Assembly (NCBI GenBank): GCA_024236055.1
Contig: JACKLF010000004.1
Location: 1-64,000 of the forward strand
Source: Alphaproteobacteria bacterium
Lineage (GTDB): Bacteria > Pseudomonadota > Alphaproteobacteria > Micropepsales > Micropepsaceae
DNA length: 64,000 bases
Direction: 5' to 3'
The notes beneath the pieces are model-generated. The model worked only from the letters and a program-made list of their open reading frames with translations, ran no database searches and was not told where the DNA came from. This document shows positions 1 to 9,190 of this stretch, in pieces. A program made the translations under genes and the position numbers. Each line of letters opens with the position of its first letter. Position 1 is the stretch's first letter.

Positions 1-37
1 CCGGGGCAAGGACGGCGCGCTTTTTGTCCGTGGCGGC

Positions 38-373
38 TTACCAGCCGCCACGATGGCCCACGCCGCCGTCCAGCACCGTGGCGCTGACGCCCAGCAGGGT
101 CGAGCTGTGACGCGAAGACTGGCCGACATCGACATCGGCGCGCACCGCGCCGTTCAGCGCGTTCACGTTCACGTCGGCCAGGCTGGAGCCGTAGTGGTTG
201 GTGCTGCCCACGGCGGCGCCGACATTGGCGATGCTGCCGTGCGGGCCCACGCTGACCAGCGCGCCCAGAAGCGGAGCGGGCGCACGGTTGAAGCCCTGAC
301 CAAAACCATGGGCGGCAGCCGGCGCAATGGCGGCGGCGGTCAGAGCGAGGGAAAGAGCGATGGAACGAAACAT
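38..373 (-). CDS. small secreted protein of unknown function
   Basis: A 111-residue protein with a clear Sec signal peptide: Met-Phe-Arg-Ser, then a long Ala/Leu-rich stretch ending in AAAHG. The mature part is rich in Gly, Ala, Val, Asn and Ser (for example SLADVNVNALNG and LLGVSATVLDGG), with no Cys and no recognisable catalytic motif. I chose this ATG because it opens directly into the signal peptide and has a GGAG ribosome site about 7 bases upstream; the frame stays open further upstream but that extension is not signal-like. The alternating small hydrophobic/polar pattern could suit an extracellular beta-rich or surface protein, but that is inference. It is divergent from the FAD dehydrogenase at 620. 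Confidence 0.6.
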   Translation of the reverse strand: MFRSIALSLALTAAAIAPAAAHGFGQGFNRAPAPLLGALVSVGPHGSIANVGAAVGSTNHYGSSLADVNVNALNGAVRADVDVGQSSRHSSTLLGVSATVLDGGVGHRGGW

Positions 374-619
374 GGGTGATCTCCTGTTCGGTCCGGCCCC
401 CCGGCTAGCCGAACAAGATTGAAAGCCCACCATTGGGCTCAGCCCATCATCCGCAAGCGCCATGCCGCCCGAAATCCCGGTAAGTACATGATTTTATTGG
501 TACAACTTCGTAATCTGGCCCGGTTGTGCGTGCCGCGGCGGGACGGCTGATCCAGCCTGGCACGCAGGTCGCACACCAAAGCTCTTCTAACGGCGCGGTT
601 GGCCCTATATGTCCCGCCC

Positions 620-2215
620 ATGCTGCGCCTGACCGACATCAAGCTGCCACTGGACCATCCGCCCGACGCGCTGAAGGCCGCCGTCCTGGCGCGGCTGAAA
701 ATCCCCGCCGCCGCGCTGAATGATTTTGCCGTCTTCAAGCGCGGCCATGACGCGCGCAACCGTTCGGCGATCGCCTATATCTACACGGTCGATGTCACGC
801 TGGCGGACGAAGCTGCTGTCCTGGCCCGCAAGCCGCGCGGCACCGCCCCCAGCCCCGACATGGCATACCGCTTTGTCGCCCAGGCTCCCGCGCGCGCCTT
901 TCGCCGCCCGCTGGTGGTGGGCGCGGGCCCCTGCGGGCTGTTCGCCGCCCTGATCCTGGCCCAGTCGGGCTTTCGTCCCATCATCCTGGAGCGCGGCAAG
1001 GTGGTGCGCCAGCGCACCAAGGACACATGGGGCCTGTGGCGGCGTTCGGTGCTGAACCCGCAATCCAACGTCCAGTTCGGCGAAGGCGGCGCGGGCACCT
1101 TTTCCGACGGCAAGCTCTACAGCCAGATCAAGGATCCGCGCCATCTGGGCCGCAAGGTCCTGACCGAATTCGTGCAGGCCGGTGCGCCCGAGGAGATTTT
1201 GACCGAGGCCCATCCCCATATCGGCACCTTCCGCCTGGTCACCATGGTGGAGTCGCTGCGTGCGACGATCGAGGCGCTGGGCGGCGAATACCGCTTCGAG
1301 AGCAAGCTTACCGACCTGAAGATCGAGGATGGCGCGGTGCGTGGCGCGGTGCTGGAATCGGGCGAGGAAATCGAAACCGATCATGTCGTGCTGGCGCTGG
1401 GCCATTCGGCGCGCGACACGTTCGAGATGCTGCACGCACGCGGCGTCGCCATCGAGGCCAAGCCCTTTTCCGTCGGATTCCGCATCGAACATCCGCAGGG
1501 CCTGATCGACCGCGCCCGCTATGGCCGCACCATCAAGCAGCTTGGCGCCGCCGAATACCGGCTGGTGCATCACGCCGGCAACGGGCGCAGCGTCTACAGC
1601 TTCTGCATGTGTCCTGGCGGCACGGTGGTGGCGGCGACATCGGAGCCCAACCGCGTCGTCACCAACGGCATGAGCCAGTATTCGCGCAACGAGCGCAACG
1701 CCAATGCCGGCATCGTGGTGGGCATCACCCCGCCCGACTATGCGCCCTACGGCGACGGCCCGCTGGCAGGCATCGCCCTGCAGCGGCATTTCGAAAGCGC
1801 CGCCTTTGTCGCGGGCGGGGAAAACTACCGCGCGCCCGCACAGCTTGTGGGCGATTTCGTCGCCGGCCAGGCCTCCACCGCGATGGGCGAAGTGATCCCG
1901 TCCTATCGTCCGGGCGTCACGCCCACCGATCTTGCGTCATGCCTGCCCGATTATGCGATTGCCGCAATCCGCGAGGCCCTGCCCGCCTTCGGCCGCCAGA
2001 TAAAAGGTTTCGACCGGCCCGATGCGGTGCTGACGGGGGTGGAAACGCGCACCTCCAGCCCCATCCGCATACAGCGCGATGACAGCTTTCAGAGCCTCAA
2101 TACAAAGGGGCTTTACCCGGCGGGCGAAGGTGCGGGTTTTGCGGGCGGCATCCTGTCGGCAGCAGTCGACGGCATTCGCGTCGCCGAAGCCGTCGCCAGG
2201 TCCATCGCCGCCTGA
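620..2215 (+). CDS. NAD(P)/FAD-dependent dehydrogenase (COG2509 type)
   Basis: A 531-residue flavoprotein of the uncharacterised FAD-dependent dehydrogenase family. The first 90 residues form the family's N-terminal extension; the dinucleotide-binding fold starts near residue 97 with VVGAGPCGLFAA (GxGxxG) and ends its first beta-alpha-beta unit in LERG. The family signature NVQFGEGGAGTFSDGK follows. A C-terminal FAD motif (YPAGEGAGFAGGI) contacts the cofactor near the end. The start at MLRLTDIK is preferred over an in-frame ATG 21 bases upstream because homologues usually begin with MLR-like sequence. The substrate is unknown. Predicted cytoplasmic, with no membrane segment. It converges with the porin gene. 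Confidence 0.85.
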   Translation: MLRLTDIKLPLDHPPDALKAAVLARLKIPAAALNDFAVFKRGHDARNRSAIAYIYTVDVTLADEAAVLARKPRGTAPSPDMAYRFVAQAPARAFRRPLVVGAGPCGLFAALILAQSGFRPIILERGKVVRQRTKDTWGLWRRSVLNPQSNVQFGEGGAGTFSDGKLYSQIKDPRHLGRKVLTEFVQAGAPEEILTEAHPHIGTFRLVTMVESLRATIEALGGEYRFESKLTDLKIEDGAVRGAVLESGEEIETDHVVLALGHSARDTFEMLHARGVAIEAKPFSVGFRIEHPQGLIDRARYGRTIKQLGAAEYRLVHHAGNGRSVYSFCMCPGGTVVAATSEPNRVVTNGMSQYSRNERNANAGIVVGITPPDYAPYGDGPLAGIALQRHFESAAFVAGGENYRAPAQLVGDFVAGQASTAMGEVIPSYRPGVTPTDLASCLPDYAIAAIREALPAFGRQIKGFDRPDAVLTGVETRTSSPIRIQRDDSFQSLNTKGLYPAGEGAGFAGGILSAAVDGIRVAEAVARSIAA

Positions 2216-2266
2216 TTTTCTGGTCGCACGGCCGACGCCATCGCTGCGCTCGGCTGGCCGATGCTC

Positions 2267-3709
2267 CTAAAACGCGATCTGCGAACGCAGGCCGATGCCG
2301 CTGGACGAGATGTCATTGCCCGGCGCCTCGGCATGGTTCACCTGCAGATTGCTGTAATCCAGCATGAAGCGCAGCCCCGCGGTGGGATACCAGTTCAGCC
2401 CCAGGCTCCACACATTCTGCTGGCCGCCGGGCACGCCGCCCGCAGCCGGCGTCAGAATCGGCATGTATCCCAGGTCGACGCTGGAATAGCGCGCCGCCAC
2501 CTCCCAGGCGCCCAGCCCGTCCTTGCCTAGCGGATGCTCCGGTTTCAGGCCCGCAAAGCTTGCCTTGCCGGCGTCATAGCGGCGCGGCTCGCCGGTCAGC
2601 GAAAACGCCGCCAGCCCGTACCAGCCGGAAAAATCCGGGCTGGGCAGCGCGGTGCTGCGATCGACCGAGAAATGGAAATAGCCGCCCTGGCCATAGAAGC
2701 GGCCCGACTGGGCTGCCGTTTCCACACCCCATTCGGTCAGCCCGTCGGCACCGATCGCCCCGGTGTTCACCGTCTTGAACTTGTCCACTGCCAGTTCGGG
2801 ACCATTGCCCAGCGAAACGCTGGGCAGCGAAGCCGCGCCCGGCGCGGTGTCGGCAAAGCGGAAGACATGCGTCATGTCCACGTCCAGCAGCCATTTCAGA
2901 TTGTCGCCGTCCACCGCCAGAAAGGCGGCACGGCTGACCACTGCCTGCTGCTCGTCATAGGCGCTTTCGGTCGACTTGTTGCCGGTGAAGGCCACCGACA
3001 GCAGATAGCGATCGCCATGGGCGGAAAATTCGATGCCCTCGCGGCCCGGCGCACCGGCAATGCCGCGCGCGATGTCGGCGACCGAGGCGCGTTCCAGGAA
3101 GATCAGGTCGCCCGAGCCGGTGGAATCGTCGATCCCGGCATAGGGCGCAAACGCGCCCAGCCTGACGGCAAAGGGCTTGAAGTCGTATTGCAGCGAGGCG
3201 GTATAGACATAACCGTTCTTCTCCACCCCGTTGCCGCCGAAATCGTAGGTGAAGTTGTAGGACCAGTCGCGCCAGGCCTTGCCGGTGAACCCCACCTGGG
3301 CGCGCCGGAAGTTGGTGCCGCTGTTCAGGTCCACGCCCGCCGGCCCGCGCCCCTGCGCGAAATAGCCGGCATCGAACTGCACCAGGCTGCGCAGCGAAAA
3401 GGAAAAGGCCCCGTCGCGCGAGGCGACGGTCAGCCGCCCATTCGCCAGGCTGACGCGCGGCTGTTCATCCAGCCGCTTTTTCAGGCTGGCATAGTCCTCA
3501 CGGGTGGCCGGAACCGGCGCCGCCACGGGTGCTGGTGCAGGTGCCGGCGCCTGCTGGGCCCGCATGTCCGCCAGTTGCCGCTGGACCGCCTGCAACTGCT
3601 GCTCCAGCGCGGTCAGGCGCGCATCCTCGGCGGTTCCCGCCGCCATGGCCGGGGCGGCCAGCGCCGTTGCCGCGCCCGCACCCAGCAATATCCCGCGCAA
3701 TGTTGTCAT
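2267..3709 (-). CDS. OprO/OprP-family porin
   Basis: A 480-residue outer-membrane protein. It has a Sec signal (TLRGILLGAGAATALAAPAMA), then a short coiled coil near residues 28-52 (LEQQLQAVQRQLADMRAQQ), a Pro/Ala linker, and a beta-barrel beginning at GRLTVASRDGAFSF. Repeated FDAGYF-, NFRRAQVGF- and YNFTYDF-type strands and a C-terminal aromatic end (LRSQIAF) are characteristic of phosphate-selective (OprP/O) porins with an N-terminal coiled-coil trimerisation segment. The ligand cannot be read from the sequence; the family covers phosphate, pyrophosphate and other anions. It is transcribed divergently from the RND permease gene across a 279-base gap. Confidence 0.85.
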   Translation of the reverse strand: MTTLRGILLGAGAATALAAPAMAAGTAEDARLTALEQQLQAVQRQLADMRAQQAPAPAPAPVAAPVPATREDYASLKKRLDEQPRVSLANGRLTVASRDGAFSFSLRSLVQFDAGYFAQGRGPAGVDLNSGTNFRRAQVGFTGKAWRDWSYNFTYDFGGNGVEKNGYVYTASLQYDFKPFAVRLGAFAPYAGIDDSTGSGDLIFLERASVADIARGIAGAPGREGIEFSAHGDRYLLSVAFTGNKSTESAYDEQQAVVSRAAFLAVDGDNLKWLLDVDMTHVFRFADTAPGAASLPSVSLGNGPELAVDKFKTVNTGAIGADGLTEWGVETAAQSGRFYGQGGYFHFSVDRSTALPSPDFSGWYGLAAFSLTGEPRRYDAGKASFAGLKPEHPLGKDGLGAWEVAARYSSVDLGYMPILTPAAGGVPGGQQNVWSLGLNWYPTAGLRFMLDYSNLQVNHAEAPGNDISSSGIGLRSQIAF

Positions 3710-3988
3710 CCCTTACCCCTGCAAGTGCCCGCGCCTGCCCGCCGCTACGGGGTGCACGAATCGTCACGGCCCCGTCATATCACGCCTGCCAGCACCCCGA
3801 GCGCGGCCCGGCCGGCCGGGCGCCAAAAGGCGACAGCTTGCGACATTCCCGGTGCTGCGCCGCCGCAAATTGCCGCTATAGTTTTCCCGCAATAAGGGAT
3901 CGACGGTGCGGGCGGGCCCGCCCCTGTGATTGTCTGTGGGGATATCCGTGCCGAGTTTGACTGAAACCGGACGCGTGGCGGTGCGCGC

Positions 3989-6900
3989 ATGACCTGGATC
4001 GTCAAGGTCGCGCTGGACCGGCCCTATACCTTCATCGTCATGGCGCTGCTGATCCTGATCTTCGGGCCGCTGGCGGCCGTGCGCACCCCCACCGACATCT
4101 TCCCCGACATCGGCATTCCCGTGCTGGGCGTGGCCTTCACCTATTCGGGCCTGTCGCCCGACGAGATGGGCTCGCGCATGATGGCCAACTACGAGCGCAT
4201 CCTGACCACCACGGTCAACGACATCGAGCATGTCGAAAGCCAGTCGATGCCCGGCATCGGCATCGCCAAGATCTATTTCCAGCCCGATGCCGACATCCGC
4301 CTGGCCACCGCCCAGGTCACGTCGATCTCCCAGACCGCCACGCGCATGATGCCGCCGGGCACCCAGCCGCCGCTGATCGTGAACTACAGCGCCTCGACCG
4401 TGCCGGTGCTGCAGATGGCCTTCTCCAGCGACTCGCTGTCCGAGCAGCAGGTGCTGGACCTGTCGCAGAACTTCGCCCGCCCGCGCCTGTCGACGGTGCG
4501 TGGTGCGGCCATTCCCTATTCCTATGGCGGCAAGTACCGCTCGGTGCTGATCGACCTTGACCCCACCGCCATGCAGGCGCGCGGCCTGTCGGCGCCCGAT
4601 GTGCAGGCCGCCTTCACCTCCCAGACCCAGATCGTGCCCGCCGGCAACATCAAGATCGGTTCCTTCCAGTATGTGGTGAAGCTGAACAACGCCGCCGACA
4701 CGATCGCGGCGCTGAACGAGATGCCGGTCAAGACCGTCAATGGCGGCACCATCTTCCTGCACGACGTCGCCCATGTGCGCGACGGCAACTCGATCCAGCA
4801 GAACATCGTGCATGTGAACGGCAACCGCGCGGTGCTGTCGACCGTGCTCAAGCACGGCTCGGCCTCGACCCTGGATGTGGTGCAGGGCATCAAGGACCTT
4901 CTGCCGACGCTGCGCCAGCAGCTTCCCGAGGCGCTGAAGATCGACATCCTGTCCGATCAGTCGCTGTTCGTGAAGGCCGCGGTGAACGGCGTGGTGCGCG
5001 AGGGTGCGGTCGCCGCCGCCCTGACCAGCCTGTTGATCCTGCTGTTCCTGGGAAGCTGGCGATCCACCGTGATCATCGCCACCTCGATCCCGCTGGCGGT
5101 GCTGTGCGCGCTGATCGGGTTGTGGGCGTCGGGCCAGACGCTGAACATCATGACCCTGGGCGGGCTGGCGCTGGCGGTGGGCATCCTGGTCGACGACGCC
5201 ACCGTGACCATCGAGAACATCAACTGGCACCTGGAGCAGGGCAAGAGCGTCTATGACTCCATCATGGACGGCGCGCGCCAGATCGTGCAGCCCGCCTTCG
5301 TGTCGCTGCTGTGCATCTGCGTCGCCTTCGTGCCCATGTTCTCGCTGACCGGCGTGGCCGGCTACCTGTTCGTGCCCATGGCGCTCAGCGTGGTCTATGC
5401 GATGATCGCCTCCTTCGTGCTGTCGCGCACGCTCGTGCCGACCCTGTCGCTGTATCTGCTGAGGCCCCACAAGATGGACGCCGAAGGCCATCACGACACC
5501 GCGCCCAACCAGCTGGGCCGGCTGCAGCGCCGTTTCGAGACCTGGTTCATGGAAGTGCGCGAGAGCTATCGCAACGTCCTGGCGCTGGCCATGTCGATGC
5601 GCCGGCCCTTCGTGATCGGCTTCCTGGCGGTCATCGGCGCCTCGCTGCTGCTGCTGCCCTTCCTGGGCCGCGACTTCTTCCCCGCCGTGGACAGCGGCCA
5701 GATCACCCTGCATGCGCGAACCCCCACCGGTACGCGCGTCGAGGACACCACCCAGATCGTCGCCCAGATCGAGCGCGAGGTGCGCCGCATCATCCCGCCG
5801 GGCGAGCTGGCGACCATCGTGGACAATGTCGGCCTCAACATGAGCCCGATCAACATGACCTACAACAATTCGGGCACGGTGGGCCTGCAGGACAGCGACA
5901 TCTTCATCACCCTGAAGGAGGGCCATGCGCCCACCGCCGACTATGTGCGGACCATGCGCGAAAAGCTGCCCCGGCTGTTCCCCGCCGTCACCTTTTCCTA
6001 TCCGCCGCCCGACATCACCAGCCAGATCCTGAACTTCGGCGCGCCCGCGCCGCTGGACATTCAGATTGCCGGCAGAGACCAGGATGAGGCGGAAATCTTC
6101 GGCCAGCGCCTGCTGCGCCAGATCCGCACCATTCCGGGCATCGCCGATGCGCGCATCCAGCAGTCGCGCAACATGCCGCGCCTGAATGTCGCCGCCGACC
6201 GCAGCCGCATGGCCCAGCTTGGCCTGACCGAGCGCGACGTGACCAACGCCCTGGCCACCAGCCTGGCGGGCACGTCCCAGTCGGCGCCGAACTTCTGGCT
6301 CAATCCCAAGAACGGCGTTTCCTACACGATGACGGCGCAGATGCCGGAATACAAAATCGACTCGCTGGAGGCGCTGCAGAACCTGCCCGTCACCGGCGCG
6401 GGCGCCAAGGAGCCGCAGGTGCTGGGCGGCCTGGTCTCCATCAGCCGCGCCCAGGGCCCGGCGGTCGTCACCCATTACGACATCCAGCCCACCATCGACC
6501 TGTTCGCCACCACCCAGGACCGCGACCTGGGCGCGGTGGCCGACGATGTGCAGAAGGTGATCGACGCCAACAGGCAGTATCTGCCGCGCGGCGCCACCGT
6601 GACCCTGCGCGGCCAGGTCGCCACCATGAAGACCGCCTTCTCGGGCCTGACCTGGGGCCTGCTGGCGGCGGTGGTGCTGATCTATCTGCTGATCGTGGTG
6701 AACTTCCAGTCCTGGACCGATCCCTTCGTCATCATCACCGCCCTGCCCGCGGCGCTGGCCGGGATCATCTGGATCCTGTTCATCACCGGCACCACCCTGT
6801 CGGTGCCCGCCCTGACCGGCGCGATCATGTGCATGGGCGTGGCCACCGCCAACTCGATCCTGGTCATCAGCTTCGCGCGCGAACGCCTGGCGGTGCATGG

Positions 6901-7180
6901 CGATGCGGTGCTGGCCGCGGTCGAGGCGGGCGTGACGCGCTTTCGCCCGGTGATGATGACCGCGCTGGCCATGATCATCGGCATGACGCCGATGGCGCTG
7001 GGCCTGGGCGATGGCGGCGAACAGAATGCGCCGCTTGGCCGCGCGGTGATCGGCGGCCTGATTTTTGCCACCTGCGCCACGCTGATGTTCGTGCCGGTGG
7101 TCTTCAGCATCCTGCATGAGCGCCGGCTGCGCCGCGCCGCCGCCCGTGCAAACGAGTCCGGAGAAGCCTCCTATGCCTGA
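3989..7180 (+). CDS. RND efflux permease subunit
   Basis: A 1063-residue inner-membrane proton-driven exporter. The first transmembrane helix (residues 10-30) is followed by the porter domain; the central helix block carries GILVDDATVTIEN (the TM4 Asp pair of the AcrB proton relay). A second periplasmic lobe starts around residue 560 (FLGRDFFPAVDSGQ). In TM10 the segment MGVATANSILVISF stands where AcrB has SAKNAILIVEF, so the relay lysine is absent. This is typical of an RND subgroup in which the permease gene precedes the adaptor, as here. The stop overlaps the start of the adaptor gene by 8 bases. The substrate is unknown. No outer-membrane channel gene is in the window. Confidence 0.9.
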   Translation: MTWIVKVALDRPYTFIVMALLILIFGPLAAVRTPTDIFPDIGIPVLGVAFTYSGLSPDEMGSRMMANYERILTTTVNDIEHVESQSMPGIGIAKIYFQPDADIRLATAQVTSISQTATRMMPPGTQPPLIVNYSASTVPVLQMAFSSDSLSEQQVLDLSQNFARPRLSTVRGAAIPYSYGGKYRSVLIDLDPTAMQARGLSAPDVQAAFTSQTQIVPAGNIKIGSFQYVVKLNNAADTIAALNEMPVKTVNGGTIFLHDVAHVRDGNSIQQNIVHVNGNRAVLSTVLKHGSASTLDVVQGIKDLLPTLRQQLPEALKIDILSDQSLFVKAAVNGVVREGAVAAALTSLLILLFLGSWRSTVIIATSIPLAVLCALIGLWASGQTLNIMTLGGLALAVGILVDDATVTIENINWHLEQGKSVYDSIMDGARQIVQPAFVSLLCICVAFVPMFSLTGVAGYLFVPMALSVVYAMIASFVLSRTLVPTLSLYLLRPHKMDAEGHHDTAPNQLGRLQRRFETWFMEVRESYRNVLALAMSMRRPFVIGFLAVIGASLLLLPFLGRDFFPAVDSGQITLHARTPTGTRVEDTTQIVAQIEREVRRIIPPGELATIVDNVGLNMSPINMTYNNSGTVGLQDSDIFITLKEGHAPTADYVRTMREKLPRLFPAVTFSYPPPDITSQILNFGAPAPLDIQIAGRDQDEAEIFGQRLLRQIRTIPGIADARIQQSRNMPRLNVAADRSRMAQLGLTERDVTNALATSLAGTSQSAPNFWLNPKNGVSYTMTAQMPEYKIDSLEALQNLPVTGAGAKEPQVLGGLVSISRAQGPAVVTHYDIQPTIDLFATTQDRDLGAVADDVQKVIDANRQYLPRGATVTLRGQVATMKTAFSGLTWGLLAAVVLIYLLIVVNFQSWTDPFVIITALPAALAGIIWILFITGTTLSVPALTGAIMCMGVATANSILVISFARERLAVHGDAVLAAVEAGVTRFRPVMMTALAMIIGMTPMALGLGDGGEQNAPLGRAVIGGLIFATCATLMFVPVVFSILHERRLRRAAARANESGEASYA

Positions 7181-8354
7181 CAAGAACCCGGACGATTCGC
7201 CCGGACCGGTGCGCGAGCAGATGCTGCGCTATGAAAAGCCCGCCGGCCTGAAGCGCTGGGGCATCCTGGCGCTGGTGGCGGCCTGCCTGGTCGCCGCCGC
7301 GGGCATCGGCCTGCGCTGGTACCAGGGCCTTGAGACCCGCGAATGGACCGACGACCAGGCCGTGCCCACGGTTCAGGTCATTCGCCTGGCCCCCCCCGCC
7401 AAGGGCGGCGCGCTGAACCTGCCCGGCGACATCCAGGCCTATTCCAACGCCCCGATCCACGCCCAGGTCAGCGGCTATGTGAAAGCCTGGCATGTCGACA
7501 TCGGCGCGCATGTGAAAAAGGGCCAGCTTCTGGCCGAACTGGACACGCCCGACCTGGACGGTCAGGTGCAGCAGGGCCGCGCCGACCTGACCAGCGCGGT
7601 CAGCGCCCAGAAACTGTCCGCCGCCACCGCCCAGCGCTGGAACACGCTGTTCGCGCAGGGCGCGGTGTCGCGCCAGGACAAGGACATCAAGGACGCCGAC
7701 CTGGACGCCAAGAACGCCGCCGTCGCGGCGGCCCGCGCCAATCTCTACAGCCTGCAGGCCAAGGTGGGCTTCAAGCGCCTGGTCGCGCCGTTTGACGGCA
7801 TCGTGACCAGCCGCGCGGTGGATGTGGGCGCGCTGGTCACCAGCGGCATGAGCGCCACGCCCCTGTTCACCGTCTCCGACCAGACGAAGCTGCGCATCTA
7901 TGTCCGGGTGCCGCAGAACTATGCCTCGGCGATCCGCCCCGGCATGAAGGTCACCTTCACGGTGCCGCAATATCCCGGCCGCGAATTCGATGCCGAGCTG
8001 GCCGCCAGCGCCGGCGCCGTCGATGCCGCCTCCGGCACCATGCTGGTGCAGTTCGTGACACCCAATCCCGACGGCGTGCTGCAGCCGGGCGGCTATGCCC
8101 AGATCAGCCTGCCGCTTCCCTCCGGCATCCACGGCGTGCGCATTCCCGCCACCGCACTGATGTTCCGCGACCAGGGCATGATGGTGGCGACGGTCGACGA
8201 CCAGAACCATGTGCGGCTGAAGGTGCTGAACATCCTGCGCGACCTGGGCCAGTCGGTGGACGCCACCGGCGTGACCCGCGCCGACCGCATCATCGACAAT
8301 CCTGCCGATTCGCTGGCAGAGGGCGATCTGGTCGCGGTCGCCCAGGCCAAATAG
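7173..8354 (+). CDS. RND periplasmic adaptor (membrane fusion protein)
   Basis: A 393-residue HlyD/AcrA-family adaptor that would link the upstream RND permease to an outer-membrane channel. It has one N-terminal membrane anchor (WGILALVAACLVAAAGIGL, about residues 30-48), a lipoyl half-motif (QAYSNAPIHAQVSGYV), an alpha-hairpin around residues 130-190, the second lipoyl half (FDGIVTSRAVDVGALV) and beta-barrel plus membrane-proximal domains. The ATG at 7173 is chosen because a GGAG lies 10 bases upstream and it overlaps the permease stop, giving translational coupling; a more upstream in-frame ATG lies inside the permease gene and lacks support. Confidence 0.9.
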   Translation: MPDKNPDDSPGPVREQMLRYEKPAGLKRWGILALVAACLVAAAGIGLRWYQGLETREWTDDQAVPTVQVIRLAPPAKGGALNLPGDIQAYSNAPIHAQVSGYVKAWHVDIGAHVKKGQLLAELDTPDLDGQVQQGRADLTSAVSAQKLSAATAQRWNTLFAQGAVSRQDKDIKDADLDAKNAAVAAARANLYSLQAKVGFKRLVAPFDGIVTSRAVDVGALVTSGMSATPLFTVSDQTKLRIYVRVPQNYASAIRPGMKVTFTVPQYPGREFDAELAASAGAVDAASGTMLVQFVTPNPDGVLQPGGYAQISLPLPSGIHGVRIPATALMFRDQGMMVATVDDQNHVRLKVLNILRDLGQSVDATGVTRADRIIDNPADSLAEGDLVAVAQAK

Positions 8355-8430
8355 CCGCGAATTTCCCGCTTGTGGCATCGGCGGCGCCGCGCCGCTATAA
8401 GACCGCTCTTGTGCCGGAGGAAACGAGTCT

Positions 8431-8928
8431 ATGCGTGGATTGCTGAAATTGATGGTGCTGGCCCTGGTGCCGCTGATGGCGCTGACCGCCTGCGACAAGA
8501 AGTCGGACGCCGCGCCCAGCGCCGCCTATGACCTGTCGCCGGAGTCAAACGCCCGCTTCCTGGCCGATTATGCCAAGCGGCCCGGCGTGGTGCGCGTGGC
8601 CGACGGGCTGATGTACCGGGTGCTGGAAAAGGGCAATGGCCCCACGGTGCAGAAGGCCAACGACATCGTCACCGTCTATTACCGCGGCGCGCTGATCAAC
8701 GGCATGGTCTTCGACAAGACCCAGCCCGACGAGCCGCGCCAGTTTCCCGCCGGCGGGCTGATCCCCGGCTGGGTCGAGGCCCTGGCCAAGATGAAGACTG
8801 GCGACATGTGGGAAATCGTCATTCCCGCCTCGCTGGGCTATGGCGAGGACGGCGCGGGCGACCAGATTCCGCCAAACCAGACCCTGGTCTTCGTGATGAA
8901 GCTGGTGAAGGTCGAATTCGCACCGTAA
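8431..8928 (+). CDS. FKBP-type peptidyl-prolyl isomerase lipoprotein
   Basis: A 165-residue envelope lipoprotein. The signal peptide ends in a lipobox LTAC, so Cys21 would be lipidated. An FKBP domain covers about residues 60-163, with recognisable strands VTVYYRGAL, FDKT, GLIPGWVEALAKMKTGD and IPASLGYGE, and the closing hydrophobic strand TLVFVMKLVKVEF. The role is prolyl cis-trans isomerisation and chaperoning of periplasmic or outer-membrane proteins. A strong GGAGG site precedes the ATG. It stands alone after the RND pair, with its own upstream AT-rich box (CTATAAGA), so it is probably independently transcribed. Confidence 0.9.
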   Translation: MRGLLKLMVLALVPLMALTACDKKSDAAPSAAYDLSPESNARFLADYAKRPGVVRVADGLMYRVLEKGNGPTVQKANDIVTVYYRGALINGMVFDKTQPDEPRQFPAGGLIPGWVEALAKMKTGDMWEIVIPASLGYGEDGAGDQIPPNQTLVFVMKLVKVEFAP

Positions 8929-8943
8929 CTCTTGAACCCCTCT

Positions 8944-8983
8944 GTCGCAGCGCGGTCCGCCAAGGCGGACCCATCGCTGCGAC
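8944..8983. repeat. two-part hairpin after FKBP gene
   Basis: Outer stem GTCGCAGCG (8944-8952) pairs with CGCTGCGAC (8975-8983); inner stem GGTCCGCC (8954-8961) pairs perfectly with GGCGGACC (8964-8971). It lies 15 bases after the FKBP stop and could act as its terminator, although no T-run follows. It is the first of four hairpins in this 250-base convergent gap. Confidence 0.6.
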
Positions 8984-8984
8984 A

Positions 8985-9021
8985 CCTCACCCTTCCAGGC
9001 GCTGCGCGCCGAAGGGGGAGG
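8985..9021. repeat. hairpin of CCTC/GAGG class
   Basis: CCTCACCCTTC (8985-8995) pairs with GAAGGGGGAGG (9011-9021) with one mismatch, and GGCGC/GCGCC closes an inner stem. It has the same design as the hairpin at 9071-9108: pyrimidine arm, GCGC-rich top, purine arm. Confidence 0.55.
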
Positions 9022-9070
9022 AATGTCCGCGTTTGCCCCAACAGGCATTGGTGCAGCCAACGCAGGCCCG

Positions 9071-9190
9071 CCTCCCCCTCATGCGCGTCAGCGCATAGGA
9101 GGGGGAGGTGGCCGTAGCAACGCGAAGACGCCGCGCGCAATACGCGCGGCGTCAAGCAAAGTTGCGAAGGCCGGAGGGGGTCAGAATTTA
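9071..9190. repeat. dispersed two-hairpin intergenic repeat, copy 1
   Basis: Hairpin one is CCTCCCCCTCATGCGC...GCGCATAGGAGGGGGAGG (9071-9108). Hairpin two is a perfect 11-bp stem, GACGCCGCGCG (9127-9137) with CGCGCGGCGTC (9143-9153), further closed by GCAAC (9117-9121) and GTTGC (9161-9165). It ends in GGAGGGGGTCAGAATTTA, reaching the stop codon of the receptor gene. A second copy stands at 33496-33614 in the same relation to gltD. It is probably a bidirectional terminator or a mobile palindromic element. Confidence 0.8.

Noticed and set aside
3764..7183. Long open frame (about 1139 codons) antisense to the RND permease gene
   Set aside because: It mirrors a well-conserved gene; composition is His/Gln/Gly/Arg-rich without family motifs, a normal shadow in high-GC DNA.
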